Positions 13,466-19,038 of a stretch of DNA of 19,038 nucleotides are shown here, piece by piece. Origin of the DNA: CAZSCF01 sp964547585 (GTDB lineage Bacteria; Patescibacteriota; Minisyncoccia; Moranbacterales; UBA2206); assembly GCA_964547585.1 (NCBI GenBank), contig CAZJOI010000014.1, positions 1-19,038 on the forward strand. Reading direction: 5' to 3'. The notes beneath the pieces were generated by a model. The model searched no databases, was not told the DNA's origin, and saw only the letters and a program-made list of their open reading frames with translations. Positions within the stretch are counted from its first letter, which is position 1. Each line of letters opens with the position of its first letter. A program made the position numbers and the translations under genes.

Positions 13466-15202
13466 TTACAACATATTCGTTTCCTTTGAGTTCCTGAGTT
13501 TTTGCAACGTAGTTTTTTTCTTAGGTGAAAATTTGGTATGTAAAATTGGCTTAATTATTTCTTCACTGGTCAAAAAATCTGCATACACCTTTTTCACCGC
13601 CGGATTTTCATGTGCCAGTCTCACCTCTTTTTTATCATCAATGTCATAGAGAGCAGCTGCTCTTTTTTTTCGGATATCTTCATCGGTTGGAACTGGTTGC
13701 CCACCACCTCCGATACATCCCCCAGGGCAAGCCATAACTTCCATAGTATCAAAAGCCTCTGGATTTTTTTTGAGCTCTTCGAGCATCTTTCTGGCATTTC
13801 TAATCCCGCTTACAACCACTATTTTAATTATCTTGTCGCCGATTTTTATCTCTTTCTTTTTGATACCCTGCATTCCTCGCACTTCCTTTATCTTAACCTT
13901 ATCTAGGTTTTTACCGGTAATCTTGAAATAGGCCGTACGCAAAGCTGATTCAAAAACACCACCACTGGCACCATAAATTACACCCGCTCCAGTTGGAATC
14001 CCGAATGGATCATCCGCCTTCTCTGATTCAATATTCCTTAAGTCTATTTTATTCTTTTTAAAAAGATAAGCCAGCTCGCGAGTCGTCAGAACGTAATCCA
14101 CTGGGAACATTCCGTTAATTTTTAATTCTTCTCTTTTAATTTCATATTTTTTGGACACGCAAGGCATAATCGAAACTACCACAATATTCTTTGGATTAAT
14201 TTTTTCTTTTTCTGCCCAAAAAGTTTTAATCAGCCCTCCCAACATTATTTGAGGCGAACGTGATGTGCAAAGATTAGGAATAAATTCCGGATAATAAAAT
14301 TCGATGAATTTTACCCAAGAAGGACAGCATGAAGAAAAAGCTGGCAAGTTTTCTCCTTTCTCTAGTCTATCTTTTAATTCTCCAGCCTCTTCGAATGTCG
14401 TAAAATCCGCTCCAACCGAAGTATCAAAAACTTTGGCAAAGCCCAACTTTTTCATTCCGGCCACCAATTTATCTGTCACAATTTCTCCTATTGGCAAATC
14501 AAATTCTTCGCCAATGCTCGTTCTGATCGATGGAGCAAATTGCACTACAACAATTTTGTTTTTATCTTTAAAGGGATCGTTGATATATTCAAACTCGCCC
14601 GCACCTTCAATAGCTCCAACTGGACAATGCACAATACACTGTCCGCAATTGATACACTCCTTTTTTTCGTCTTCTGATTCTTTAATTCTGATATTTGCCC
14701 CCCGACCCTCAACTTCCAGAAATCCAACTGGACACACTTCCACGCAATTGCGACAATCAATGCATTTAGTCTGATCAAAGACAACGGTTCCGCATTGAGA
14801 TATTTTTCTGCCAGCTTTTCTGTCTTTAAAGCGAGTGATTTCAACTCCAAGTTGTTTGGCCATTTTAAGCAACTGGCAATTATATAGCCAGACGCAATCC
14901 GGACATTCTTCTTGATGATGAGAAAAAATAAGTTCCAAATTTATTTTTCTAGCTTTGTCTATTCGGGGAGAACTGGTCAAGATTTCCATCCCATCTTCAG
15001 CCAGAAGCGAACAAGATGTTTTGAGATCTTTTTGACCTTTTATTTCCACCAGACACATCCGACACAGGGCTTTGGCTTCCAAATCTGAATGATAGCAAAG
15101 ACTGGGAATTTCAATCCCGTTCTCTTTGGCTATTTCCAAAATTGTCTGGCCCTCTTTGCCAACGCAACTTTTTCCATTAATTTTTATTTTCATTTCTTTC
15201 AT
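13466..15202 (-). CDS. hydA: [FeFe] hydrogenase catalytic subunit (HydA/HndD type)
   Basis: A 578-residue [FeFe] hydrogenase that reduces protons to H2 or the reverse in the cytoplasm. Domains in order: [2Fe-2S] ferredoxin (Cys36, 47, 50, 64); His-Cys [4Fe-4S] site (His96, Cys100, 103, 109); two [4Fe-4S] clusters (Cys147/150/153/157 and 183/186/189/193); then the H-cluster domain. The H-cluster signatures are SSCCPSW (290-296), MPCVSKKYE (346-354) and MACPGGCIGGGGQP (490-503). They provide Cys293, 348, 492 and 496 as ligands, and Cys292 in the proton-relay position. The layout and length match HndD-type subunits of NAD(P)-linked, possibly electron-bifurcating enzymes. It lies 79 bases after hydB. 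No maturase genes (hydE, hydF, hydG) are in the window. Confidence 0.95.
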   Translation of the reverse strand: MKEMKIKINGKSCVGKEGQTILEIAKENGIEIPSLCYHSDLEAKALCRMCLVEIKGQKDLKTSCSLLAEDGMEILTSSPRIDKARKINLELIFSHHQEECPDCVWLYNCQLLKMAKQLGVEITRFKDRKAGRKISQCGTVVFDQTKCIDCRNCVEVCPVGFLEVEGRGANIRIKESEDEKKECINCGQCIVHCPVGAIEGAGEFEYINDPFKDKNKIVVVQFAPSIRTSIGEEFDLPIGEIVTDKLVAGMKKLGFAKVFDTSVGADFTTFEEAGELKDRLEKGENLPAFSSCCPSWVKFIEFYYPEFIPNLCTSRSPQIMLGGLIKTFWAEKEKINPKNIVVVSIMPCVSKKYEIKREELKINGMFPVDYVLTTRELAYLFKKNKIDLRNIESEKADDPFGIPTGAGVIYGASGGVFESALRTAYFKITGKNLDKVKIKEVRGMQGIKKKEIKIGDKIIKIVVVSGIRNARKMLEELKKNPEAFDTMEVMACPGGCIGGGGQPVPTDEDIRKKRAAALYDIDDKKEVRLAHENPAVKKVYADFLTSEEIIKPILHTKFSPKKKTTLQKLRNSKETNML

Positions 15203-15281
15203 TTTTTACTTGAAAATCTTTTTATATTTATTATCGCGCTGGAACACGTATCAACAGAGCTAAGATATATAAACTTGTACC

Positions 15282-16286
15282 CTACTTTAAAATTATTTTT
15301 CCAATCAGTCCTTCAAATGGCGCTGCTACCGCTCTCCCCAATGGGCAGAAGCTGCTTTCTCGCAAATTTAACAAAACATCTCGCATATCTTCAAAATTAA
15401 TTTTTTCCTCCTCGAGCATTTCACGTAAACGAAAGACTCCTTCGCGACAAGGCACACATTTGCCGCAATTTTCCGCATAGAAAAATTCAATCCATTTTTT
15501 CATCAGTTCTTTCAAGTCAGTCTGAGAAAAAAGATGCACGACAATTGCTCCCATGCCACAAGCTTCTTGTGTGAGTTCCGTATCCAAAAAAATTTGACCG
15601 CTAGCTCCTCCGCCCACCTGAACAAAAAACTTTTCCTCTGGAAAATTTCCGGTTTTATGCAAAACCTTTTCCATTGGCCAATCTTCAGGTAACCTAAATA
15701 CTCCGGAATTTTTGACATCTCCCGAAATTGTATAAAAGCGCTCTTGTTTGTATTCATCCCTGGCAATCAAAGCAATTGAATAAAAAGTTTCGATATTATT
15801 GACTAGTGTCGGGCAGCCCCAAAGGCCGATCTCTGTCGGATAAGGTGGTTTATTGCGTGGCTCTTTCCTTTCTTTGCCTTCGATTGATTCAATCATCGTT
15901 GATTCCTCCCCACAAAGATAGCCACCAACTTTTTTAAAAATTTTTATCTTCGCTTTGCCAATAATTTTTTCCAATTCTTCTGCATATTTTTCAAACAAGC
16001 TGTGATTAAGAACAAGATAAGCTTCTTTAGCAGAAGTAGTTTTCATAGCAATCTTTATTCCTTCAACAACTTCCTCTGGATAATTATCCAGAATATAATC
16101 ATCTTTGCAAACATTTGGTTCGCCCTCCGAGCCATTGCAAATAACAAAAGATTTAGTGTTTTTGTCTTTTGTTTTTTTATCCGCGATAGATTTCACAACA
16201 GATTCCCATTTTATGCCTGTAGGAAAACCAGCTCCACCTCTACCACGCAATCCTGATTTTTTTATTTTTTCAATAATGTCATTCAT
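15282..16286 (-). CDS. hydB: NuoF/HydB-like NAD(P)H and FMN-binding subunit of the hydrogenase
   Basis: A 334-residue NuoF-family flavoprotein that would pass electrons between NAD(P)H and the HydA clusters. It starts almost directly with the FMN/NADH glycine-rich motif LRGRGGAGFPTG (13-24). ICNGSEGEP (49-57), GGYLCGEEST (121-130) and an SLBB-like segment (about 195-255) follow. The C-terminal [4Fe-4S] site is Cys274, 277, 280 (CGKCVPCREG) and Cys314. Compared with NuoF (about 430 residues) and HydB or HndC (longer), it lacks the N-terminal extension, the [2Fe-2S] domain and the C-terminal ferredoxin domains, so it is a minimal form. The start lies a few bases after a near-consensus promoter, giving an almost leaderless mRNA. 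No NuoE/HydC-like gene is adjacent. Confidence 0.93.
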   Translation of the reverse strand: MNDIIEKIKKSGLRGRGGAGFPTGIKWESVVKSIADKKTKDKNTKSFVICNGSEGEPNVCKDDYILDNYPEEVVEGIKIAMKTTSAKEAYLVLNHSLFEKYAEELEKIIGKAKIKIFKKVGGYLCGEESTMIESIEGKERKEPRNKPPYPTEIGLWGCPTLVNNIETFYSIALIARDEYKQERFYTISGDVKNSGVFRLPEDWPMEKVLHKTGNFPEEKFFVQVGGGASGQIFLDTELTQEACGMGAIVVHLFSQTDLKELMKKWIEFFYAENCGKCVPCREGVFRLREMLEEEKINFEDMRDVLLNLRESSFCPLGRAVAAPFEGLIGKIILK

Positions 16287-16294
16287 ACCTCACT

Positions 16295-16323
16295 ATTATA
16301 TAAAAATAAACCCGACTTGGCAA
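16295..16323 (-). promoter_or_regulatory. Near-consensus sigma-70 promoter of hydB-hydA
   Basis: TTGCCA (16323-16318), a 17-bp spacer and TATAAT (16300-16295) on the minus strand. The predicted start lies about one to four bases before the hydB ATG, so translation would be from a leaderless or nearly leaderless mRNA. Its -35 overlaps that of the divergent promoter at 16317-16345. Confidence 0.8.
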
Positions 16324-16345
16324 AAAATAAAAAGTATGCTATAAA
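16317..16345 (+). promoter_or_regulatory. Sigma-70 promoter of the divergent 127-residue protein gene
   Basis: TTGGCA (16317-16322), a 17-bp spacer and TATAAA (16340-16345) on the plus strand. Predicted start near 16352, leaving about 45 bases of leader with a strong Shine-Dalgarno. AATGTT (16348-16353) and AACATT (16363-16368) form a small inverted repeat in this leader. Confidence 0.65.
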
Positions 16346-16383
16346 TAAATGTTGCTTTTTTAAACATTTTTTCATACCATAAT

Positions 16384-16391
16384 AAAGGAGG
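16384..16391 (+). promoter_or_regulatory. Strong ribosome binding site
   Basis: AAAGGAGG ends five bases before ATG 16397. It fixes the start of an otherwise unrecognised gene and supports its being real. Confidence 0.85.
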
Positions 16392-16396
16392 AATAC

Positions 16397-16780
16397 ATGA
16401 ACGGCTTTGTTTTTACGGAAAAAATGATCAGAGATGCTACCGGAGATGAAAAAACAAAAGTAAAGAAAAAAACTGTCTACAATCCTAGGCCAAAATGGGT
16501 GGAAAAATCGGCTAACCATTTTATTCTAATAGCATGGGATATTTGGTTTAACCTAGCTCCTTTTCTCAAAAAAGAGCTTCGCAAAAGATCTCCAAAGAAG
16601 CTTCTTTTGGAAAGCAATGGAGATCCACTGTTTGAGCTTAGGTTTGAAGAAAATAAGCTTAAGCTTATAATTCTTCAGGAGTGGGCAGCAAAAAGGTTAA
16701 AGCTACCAATGGAGTATGTTTTTAAAAATAGTCCAAACTTGTTAGAGTCATACACTGAAATAATTTTGACTCTAAAGTAG
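16397..16780 (+). CDS. Unrecognised 127-residue protein, divergent from hydB
   Basis: No family is recognised. The protein is basic and soluble, with a Lys-rich N-terminal third (KTKVKKK), an aromatic stretch HFILIAWDIWFNLAPFL (41-57) that looks amphipathic more than membrane-spanning, then KKELRKRSPKKLLL and a C-terminal part that may mix strands and helices. A good promoter, a textbook Shine-Dalgarno and a strong terminator frame it as a complete single-gene unit, so it is very likely expressed. Its promoter shares a -35 region with that of hydB-hydA, so it might be a regulator or partner of the hydrogenase, but nothing in the sequence shows this directly. Confidence 0.8.
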   Translation: MNGFVFTEKMIRDATGDEKTKVKKKTVYNPRPKWVEKSANHFILIAWDIWFNLAPFLKKELRKRSPKKLLLESNGDPLFELRFEENKLKLIILQEWAAKRLKLPMEYVFKNSPNLLESYTEIILTLK

Positions 16781-16804
16781 TAAGCAACCGAAGTAGCATT
16801 AGAA

Positions 16805-16845
16805 CCCAGAGGGATCAAAAAATTTGAACTCTCTGGGATTTTTTT
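16805..16845 (+). terminator. Rho-independent terminator
   Basis: CCCAGAG (16805-16811) pairs with CTCTGGG (16831-16837), with an inner stem TCAAA (16815-16819)/TTTGA (16823-16827). Seven T follow. It ends the 127-residue protein gene. Confidence 0.9.
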
Positions 16846-16879
16846 ATCAAAAAATTTTTATACAAAAATACAAACAAAC

Positions 16880-16906
16880 AAAAAAACCATCAGCAGTCGA
16901 TGGTTT
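16880..16906 (-). terminator. Rho-independent terminator after the downstream GIY-YIG gene
   Basis: AAACCATC (16884-16891) pairs with GATGGTTT (16899-16906). On the minus strand the stem runs directly into seven T. It lies 23 bases past the GIY-YIG stop codon. Confidence 0.88.
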
Positions 16907-16929
16907 CTTTATTCATTCTAACATTTATG

Positions 16930-17157
16930 CTAAATGCTTTTTGCGAAAGCTCTTCCTGAACCAGACTTAAGATATTTTTCAAATTCAAATGCCTTATATT
17001 TGTTTCTAATTGCAAAATAAAATTCCAACTCAATTAGCAATCTTTTTGCTGTAGCTGGGACATATCCATTTTGATGCCTATAAATTCTATCTTTTAAATC
17101 GTTTGTACAGCCAATATAATAACCGTTCTTACATTTTAGGCTATATATGTAATACAT
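16930..17157 (-). CDS. Small GIY-YIG domain nuclease
   Basis: A protein of about 75 residues with the single-domain GIY-YIG (UPF0213/URI-like) fold. The motif pair is YIYSL...YYIG, followed by the conserved Arg in LKDRIYRH and the metal-binding Glu in FEFEKYLK. The start is placed at ATG 17157, because homologues begin MYY-Y-L; an in-frame ATG at 17175 would add six residues. Such proteins are predicted DNA endonucleases, with SLX1 and UvrC as distant relatives, but their role in bacteria is unknown. The end (SGSGRAFAKSI) contains a GCTTTCGCAAA word that also occurs, inverted, upstream of the gene. It has its own terminator. A second GIY-YIG gene lies 170 bases upstream, with tRNA-Ser between. 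Confidence 0.88.
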   Translation of the reverse strand: MYYIYSLKCKNGYYIGCTNDLKDRIYRHQNGYVPATAKRLLIELEFYFAIRNKYKAFEFEKYLKSGSGRAFAKSI

Positions 17158-17215
17158 AAATAATTCAATAATCAAACAAAGCTAGGCTATAATGAGAAAA
17201 GGTCGCTTTCGCAAA
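16940..17215. repeat. 11-bp inverted repeat bracketing the GIY-YIG gene
   Basis: TTTGCGAAAGC at 16940-16950, inside the last codons, is the exact reverse complement of 17205-17215, upstream of the gene. The two copies enclose the entire gene and resemble short terminal inverted repeats. Confidence 0.45.
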
Positions 17216-17233
17216 CCTTGGCGGACTACGTCA

Positions 17234-17265
17234 CGCCGAAGGTTCGCTTCAGCGAACCGAAGGCG
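17234..17265. repeat. GC-rich palindrome, REP-like copy 2, abutting tRNA-Ser
   Basis: CGCC-GAA-GGTTCGCT-TC-AGCGAACC-GAA-GGCG. The 8-bp core stem (17241-17248 with 17251-17258) and the outer 4-bp stem (17234-17237 with 17262-17265) flank a symmetrical GAA/GAA internal loop. The right arm overlaps the last two bases of the tRNA gene. There is no T-run, so it is not a standard terminator. Confidence 0.65.
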
Positions 17266-17350
17266 GAAGAGGTGAGATTCGAACTCACGGTACCCTTTCA
17301 GGTACGACAGTTTTCAAGACTGTTCCCTTAAACCACTCGGGCACTCTTCC
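17264..17350 (-). tRNA. tRNA-Ser(UGA)
   Basis: An 87-nt class II tRNA on the minus strand. Acceptor stem GGAAGAG (from 17350) pairs with CTCTTCC, discriminator G at 17264. D-arm sequence CCCGAGTGGTTTAAGGG. Anticodon stem ACAGT/ACTGT encloses loop CTTGAAA with anticodon TGA. A long variable arm contains GTACC/GGGTACC. T-arm is GTGAG-TTCGAAT-CTCAC. The long variable arm and G73 are serine identity features. CCA is not encoded (CCT follows the discriminator). Its 5' 23 bases are also the 3' end of a GIY-YIG coding region, so its promoter must lie within that gene or upstream of it. Confidence 0.96.
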
Positions 17351-17594
17351 ATGGATTATTTAATAATTTCTTAAAAGCATTGCCTCCCTTATATGATTTT
17401 ATTTGCAGTTCCCTTCTGTAGGATTCTTTTTTGGTTTCATATTTTTCTTGGTATATAATTTTCCAAGGAGCCCCGCTTTTTGTTGATTTATTTCCACCCC
17501 CATTATGTTTTTTGAGTCTTTTTTCGATATCTGATGTTGAGCCAGTATAGTATTTTCTATTTTTCTGACTCTTCAAAATATATACAAAATACAT
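17328..17594 (-). CDS. Small GIY-YIG domain nuclease overlapping tRNA-Ser
   Basis: An 88-residue single-domain GIY-YIG protein. FVYIL...YYTGS forms the motif pair, with the conserved Arg in IEKRLKKH and the Glu in YRRELQIKSYKGG. The family's normal end is about residue 80 (NAFKKLLNN). From there the frame runs into the 5' end of tRNA-Ser(UGA): the last residues (KSARVV) and the TAA stop are read from the acceptor stem and D-arm. The gene is thus joined in-line to the tRNA and is probably co-transcribed with it. Start ATG 17594 fits homologues (MYFVYILKS). Its substrate is unknown. It differs clearly in sequence from the GIY-YIG gene at 16930-17157, so the pair is not a recent duplication. Confidence 0.9.
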   Translation of the reverse strand: MYFVYILKSQKNRKYYTGSTSDIEKRLKKHNGGGNKSTKSGAPWKIIYQEKYETKKESYRRELQIKSYKGGNAFKKLLNNPWKSARVV

Positions 17595-17607
17595 AAATTT
17601 ATTTTAA

Positions 17608-17647
17608 CCACCCATCGCCGTTAGCGAGGCCCCGCTGAAGGCGGTGG
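17608..17647. repeat. GC-rich palindrome, REP-like copy 3
   Basis: CGCC (17616-17619) pairs with GGCG (17640-17643). Across a GTT/GAA internal loop AGCG (17623-17626) pairs with CGCT (17633-17636) around AGGCCC, and outer CCACC pairs with GGTGG past a CAT bulge. The plan is the same as copy 2. It lies just upstream of a GIY-YIG gene. Confidence 0.6.
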
Positions 17648-17709
17648 TCGGGCATTCTTCCAAATATTCGCTACTGTTTTCCAATTCAATATTAACCATA
17701 TCAGCTCTC

Positions 17710-17738
17710 TTGATTTTTGTAAATCCTCTAATTATGAT
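17710..17738 (+). promoter_or_regulatory. Sigma-70 promoter of the two-TM protein gene
   Basis: TTGATT (17710-17715), a 17-bp spacer and TATGAT (17733-17738). The predicted start near 17745 leaves a leader of about 27 bases. Confidence 0.7.
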
Positions 17739-17771
17739 AAAATTAAACCAGTTAAAAAATAATCAATCATA

Positions 17772-18362
17772 ATGTACATAGAAAACTTTAGGCAAAAAGA
17801 GGAACAGAGAGAAAGACCAAGGACTGAAACTGAATTGGAATTTGAATCTGAACAAGTTCAGCCAGAATCACAAGAAGAAAACTTACCTAATAGGATGACT
17901 GGGGATATTTTTTATACCTGGCAGGCACCGGAATATGAAAGCTATGATCGAGACAAAAAATGGTATGTTGTCATGACACTTGGACTTTTGTCTATTATTG
18001 TTTATGCCTTTTTTACTAACAGTCCCATTATGGCCATCACTTTCATTTTGATTGGAATAATCGAGTATATTTATATCAGCCGTGAACCAAAAATGTTGGA
18101 TTTCTCGATAGCAGAAAAAGGAATCGTAATCGGAAAAGAAATTTATGAATTTGAACAAATAAATTCTTTTTGGATTTTCTATGATCCGGAAACGATAAAA
18201 TCCCTTAGCTTACACATTAAAAGCAACGTAATTCCCTATTTGCAAATCCCGCTACATAATGAAGATCCGGAAGAAATCCACAAAATTCTCTTACAATACA
18301 TACCGGAAATTAAACAGAATTACAAATTACGAGATTCTTTGAGCAGAATGCTGCGATTATAG
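17772..18362 (+). CDS. Two-TM membrane protein, hypothetical
   Basis: A 196-residue protein. The first 45 residues are acidic and Glu/Gln/Arg-rich, probably disordered. Two adjacent membrane helices follow (about 65-82 and 86-103), separated by a very short turn, so both ends face the same side, most likely the cytoplasm. The C-terminal part (106-196) mixes strands and helices and resembles a PH-like domain, with DFSIAEKGIVIGKEIYEFEQINSFWIF typical of bacterial PH/DUF-type membrane proteins. A role is not known. Its own promoter and a shared terminator make it a single-gene unit. Confidence 0.82.
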   Translation: MYIENFRQKEEQRERPRTETELEFESEQVQPESQEENLPNRMTGDIFYTWQAPEYESYDRDKKWYVVMTLGLLSIIVYAFFTNSPIMAITFILIGIIEYIYISREPKMLDFSIAEKGIVIGKEIYEFEQINSFWIFYDPETIKSLSLHIKSNVIPYLQIPLHNEDPEEIHKILLQYIPEIKQNYKLRDSLSRMLRL

Positions 18363-18380
18363 ACTATTTTTCATAAAGTA

Positions 18381-18407
18381 AAAACCTGCCGAAAAGGCAG
18401 GTTTTTT
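18381..18407. terminator. Bidirectional rho-independent terminator
   Basis: AAAACCTGCC (18381-18390) and GGCAGGTTTT (18396-18405) form a 10-bp stem around GAAAA. T-runs follow in both directions. It separates the convergent two-TM and zinc-ribbon genes. Confidence 0.92.
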
Positions 18408-18424
18408 ATTCGAAAAAGTTTGAA

Positions 18425-18673
18425 TTAGTATCGATTTCTGTTATTGTTTCCACCACCGAATCCACCACCAAATCCACCTCTTCTTGGTCCTCTGTCTTTC
18501 ATTCTTTTTTTGTTACATTCGTAGCAAAAAAGTTTTCCAAAGGTACCATCTTCTTTCTTAGTTGGTTCAAAAGGAAGCTGATTGATAGCTGCTCCACATT
18601 CTGAACAAACGATTCCCAAAGATGTAATGTCAAACATTTGTCTTTGAGGACGATTATTGTCTTGATAAGCCAT
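18425..18673 (-). CDS. Zinc-ribbon protein with Gly/Arg-rich tail
   Basis: About 82 residues. A CxxC pair (CSEC), LPFEP and a second CxxC pair (CYEC) 24 residues later form a zinc ribbon of the CxxC-x-CxxC type common in small Patescibacteria proteins. The tail, rich in Gly, Phe, Arg and Asn (GGFGGGFGGG then NRNR), resembles RGG-like RNA-binding tails. The start is taken at ATG 18673 (MAYQDN...), 12 bases after an AGGTG; a GTG at 18688 is the alternative. A nucleic-acid-binding role, perhaps as an RNA chaperone, is inferred from composition only. A good promoter lies about 125 bases upstream and leaves a long leader with an inverted repeat. Confidence 0.85.
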   Translation of the reverse strand: MAYQDNNRPQRQMFDITSLGIVCSECGAAINQLPFEPTKKEDGTFGKLFCYECNKKRMKDRGPRRGGFGGGFGGGNNNRNRY

Positions 18674-18760
18674 TTGAGTATTAGTCACCTCTCTTTCTAG
18701 TTTTTTTCGCCAACTGACGAATTAAATTGGGTGACTTACTCTTTAGCTCATCTATATATA

Positions 18761-18789
18761 GAATATTTAGACTACTAGTTGAAATATTC
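18761..18789. promoter_or_regulatory. Inverted repeat in the zinc-ribbon gene leader
   Basis: GAATATTT (18761-18768) and AAATATTC (18782-18789) form an exact 8-bp inverted repeat with 13 bases between. It falls just after the predicted transcription start, so it could be an operator or an RNA hairpin. The rest of 18689-18899 shows no gene. Confidence 0.4.
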
Positions 18790-18800
18790 ACCGTAGGGAC

Positions 18801-18829
18801 AGCATAGCACACAAATAGGAGTTTGTAAA
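18801..18829 (-). promoter_or_regulatory. Sigma-70 promoter of the zinc-ribbon protein gene
   Basis: On the minus strand TTTACA (18829-18824), a 17-bp spacer and TATGCT (18806-18801). Start predicted near 18794, giving a leader of about 120 bases. Confidence 0.6.
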
Positions 18830-18857
18830 GAATTGCTTTGGTTTTATTCTTTATTTC

Positions 18858-18886
18858 TTGATATTTATTTCAATCTTTGTTAATCT
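18858..18886 (+). promoter_or_regulatory. Promoter of tRNA-Ser(GCU)
   Basis: TTGATA (18858-18863), a 17-bp spacer and TAATCT (18881-18886). Start predicted about eight bases before the tRNA 5' end. Confidence 0.5.
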
Positions 18887-18899
18887 GATTTAGTATATT

Positions 18900-18986
18900 G
18901 GAAGCGTGCCTGAGTGGCTTAAAGGAGCACACTGCTAATGTGTTGACCTCGAAAGGGGTCCGGAGGTTCGAATCCTCCCGCTTCCG
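18900..18986 (+). tRNA. tRNA-Ser(GCU)
   Basis: An 87-nt class II tRNA. Acceptor stem GGAAGCG pairs with CGCTTCC (18979-18985), discriminator G at 18986. D-arm is CCTGAGTGGCTTAAAGG. Anticodon stem GCACA/TGTGT encloses loop CTGCTAA with anticodon GCT. The long variable arm contains GACC/GGGTC, and the T-arm is GGAGG-TTCGAAT-CCTCC. CCA is not encoded (CAA follows). It reads AGC and AGU codons and complements the tRNA-Ser(UGA) 1.6 kb away. Confidence 0.97.
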
Positions 18987-19014
18987 CAATTTTTCAAAAT
19001 TAAAGTTTTGAGGA

Positions 19015-19038
19015 TTGGCAGCCTCCCCCGCCAAGGCG
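19015..19038. repeat. Start of a further GC-rich element, cut by the window edge
   Basis: TTGGC (19015-19019) pairs with GCCAA (19030-19034), then GGCG. The word CCTTGGCGG, read on the minus strand here, also occurs at about 17217-17225 beside palindrome copy 2. It may be another member of the same repeat family. Confidence 0.35.

Noticed and set aside
14304..14774. Long plus-strand open frame opposite hydA
   Set aside because: It lies fully antisense to the strongly supported H-cluster/ferredoxin gene, has no ribosome site and shows only composition expected of a shadow frame.
1..19038. UGA recoded as Gly, as in Gracilibacteria and Absconditabacteria
   Set aside because: Large conserved genes are uninterrupted with TGA as a stop, and the 87-residue gene ends in TGA at 12737-12739.
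1..19038. CRISPR array or prophage
   Set aside because: No evenly spaced direct repeats, cas genes, integrase or structural phage genes were seen.

Overview
The window is AT-rich DNA whose content best fits a Candidate Phyla Radiation (Patescibacteria, Parcubacteria-like) genome. The reasons are a complete inner-membrane type IV pilus cluster without secretin or PilP, tiny GIY-YIG and four-helix-bundle genes among AT-rich and GC-rich repeats, a small CxxC...CxxC protein with a Gly/Arg tail, and a reduced NAD-linked [FeFe] hydrogenase. The lineage is an inference. The standard genetic code holds: large genes are open with TGA as a stop, and one gene ends in TGA.

Region 1 (1-8031, minus strand) is a type IV pilus/competence cluster. 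It is transcribed pilM > pilN > pilO > pilB > CheY-like receiver > pilT > pilC > pilin > second pilin, the last cut by the window edge. The gaps carry several perfect hairpins and a candidate extended -10 promoter in front of pilC.

Region 2 (8032-12240) starts with a divergent intergenic region holding a DnaA box, a GC-rich palindrome and an 11-11-11 inverted repeat over the -10 box of the next gene. The plus-strand genes that follow are a ClpC-type unfoldase, the competence phosphoribosyltransferase ComF and a hydrophilic hypothetical protein, ending at a clear terminator.

Region 3 (12252-16286, minus strand) holds hydB > hydA, encoding a NAD(P)H-linked [FeFe] hydrogenase of two visible subunits, then a four-helix-bundle protein between AT-rich repeats, and two small single-pass membrane proteins. 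hydB has a near-consensus promoter that would give an almost leaderless mRNA. That promoter overlaps, through a shared -35 region, a divergent promoter for an unrecognised 127-residue protein (16397-16780).

Region 4 (16800-19038) has two GIY-YIG nuclease genes on either side of tRNA-Ser(UGA). The upstream one ends inside the tRNA gene and takes its stop codon from the D-loop. GC-rich palindromes lie beside both. A two-TM protein and a zinc-ribbon/RG-rich protein follow, converging on a bidirectional terminator, and then tRNA-Ser(GCU).

Taken together, the pilus machine and ComF suggest DNA uptake through a single membrane. The hydrogenase would dispose of fermentative reductant as H2. No CRISPR array, rRNA gene, insertion sequence or prophage is visible. 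The points most worth checking are the clpC inverted repeat, the hydB divergent promoter pair with its unknown partner, the two-subunit hydrogenase, and the GIY-YIG/tRNA overlap.
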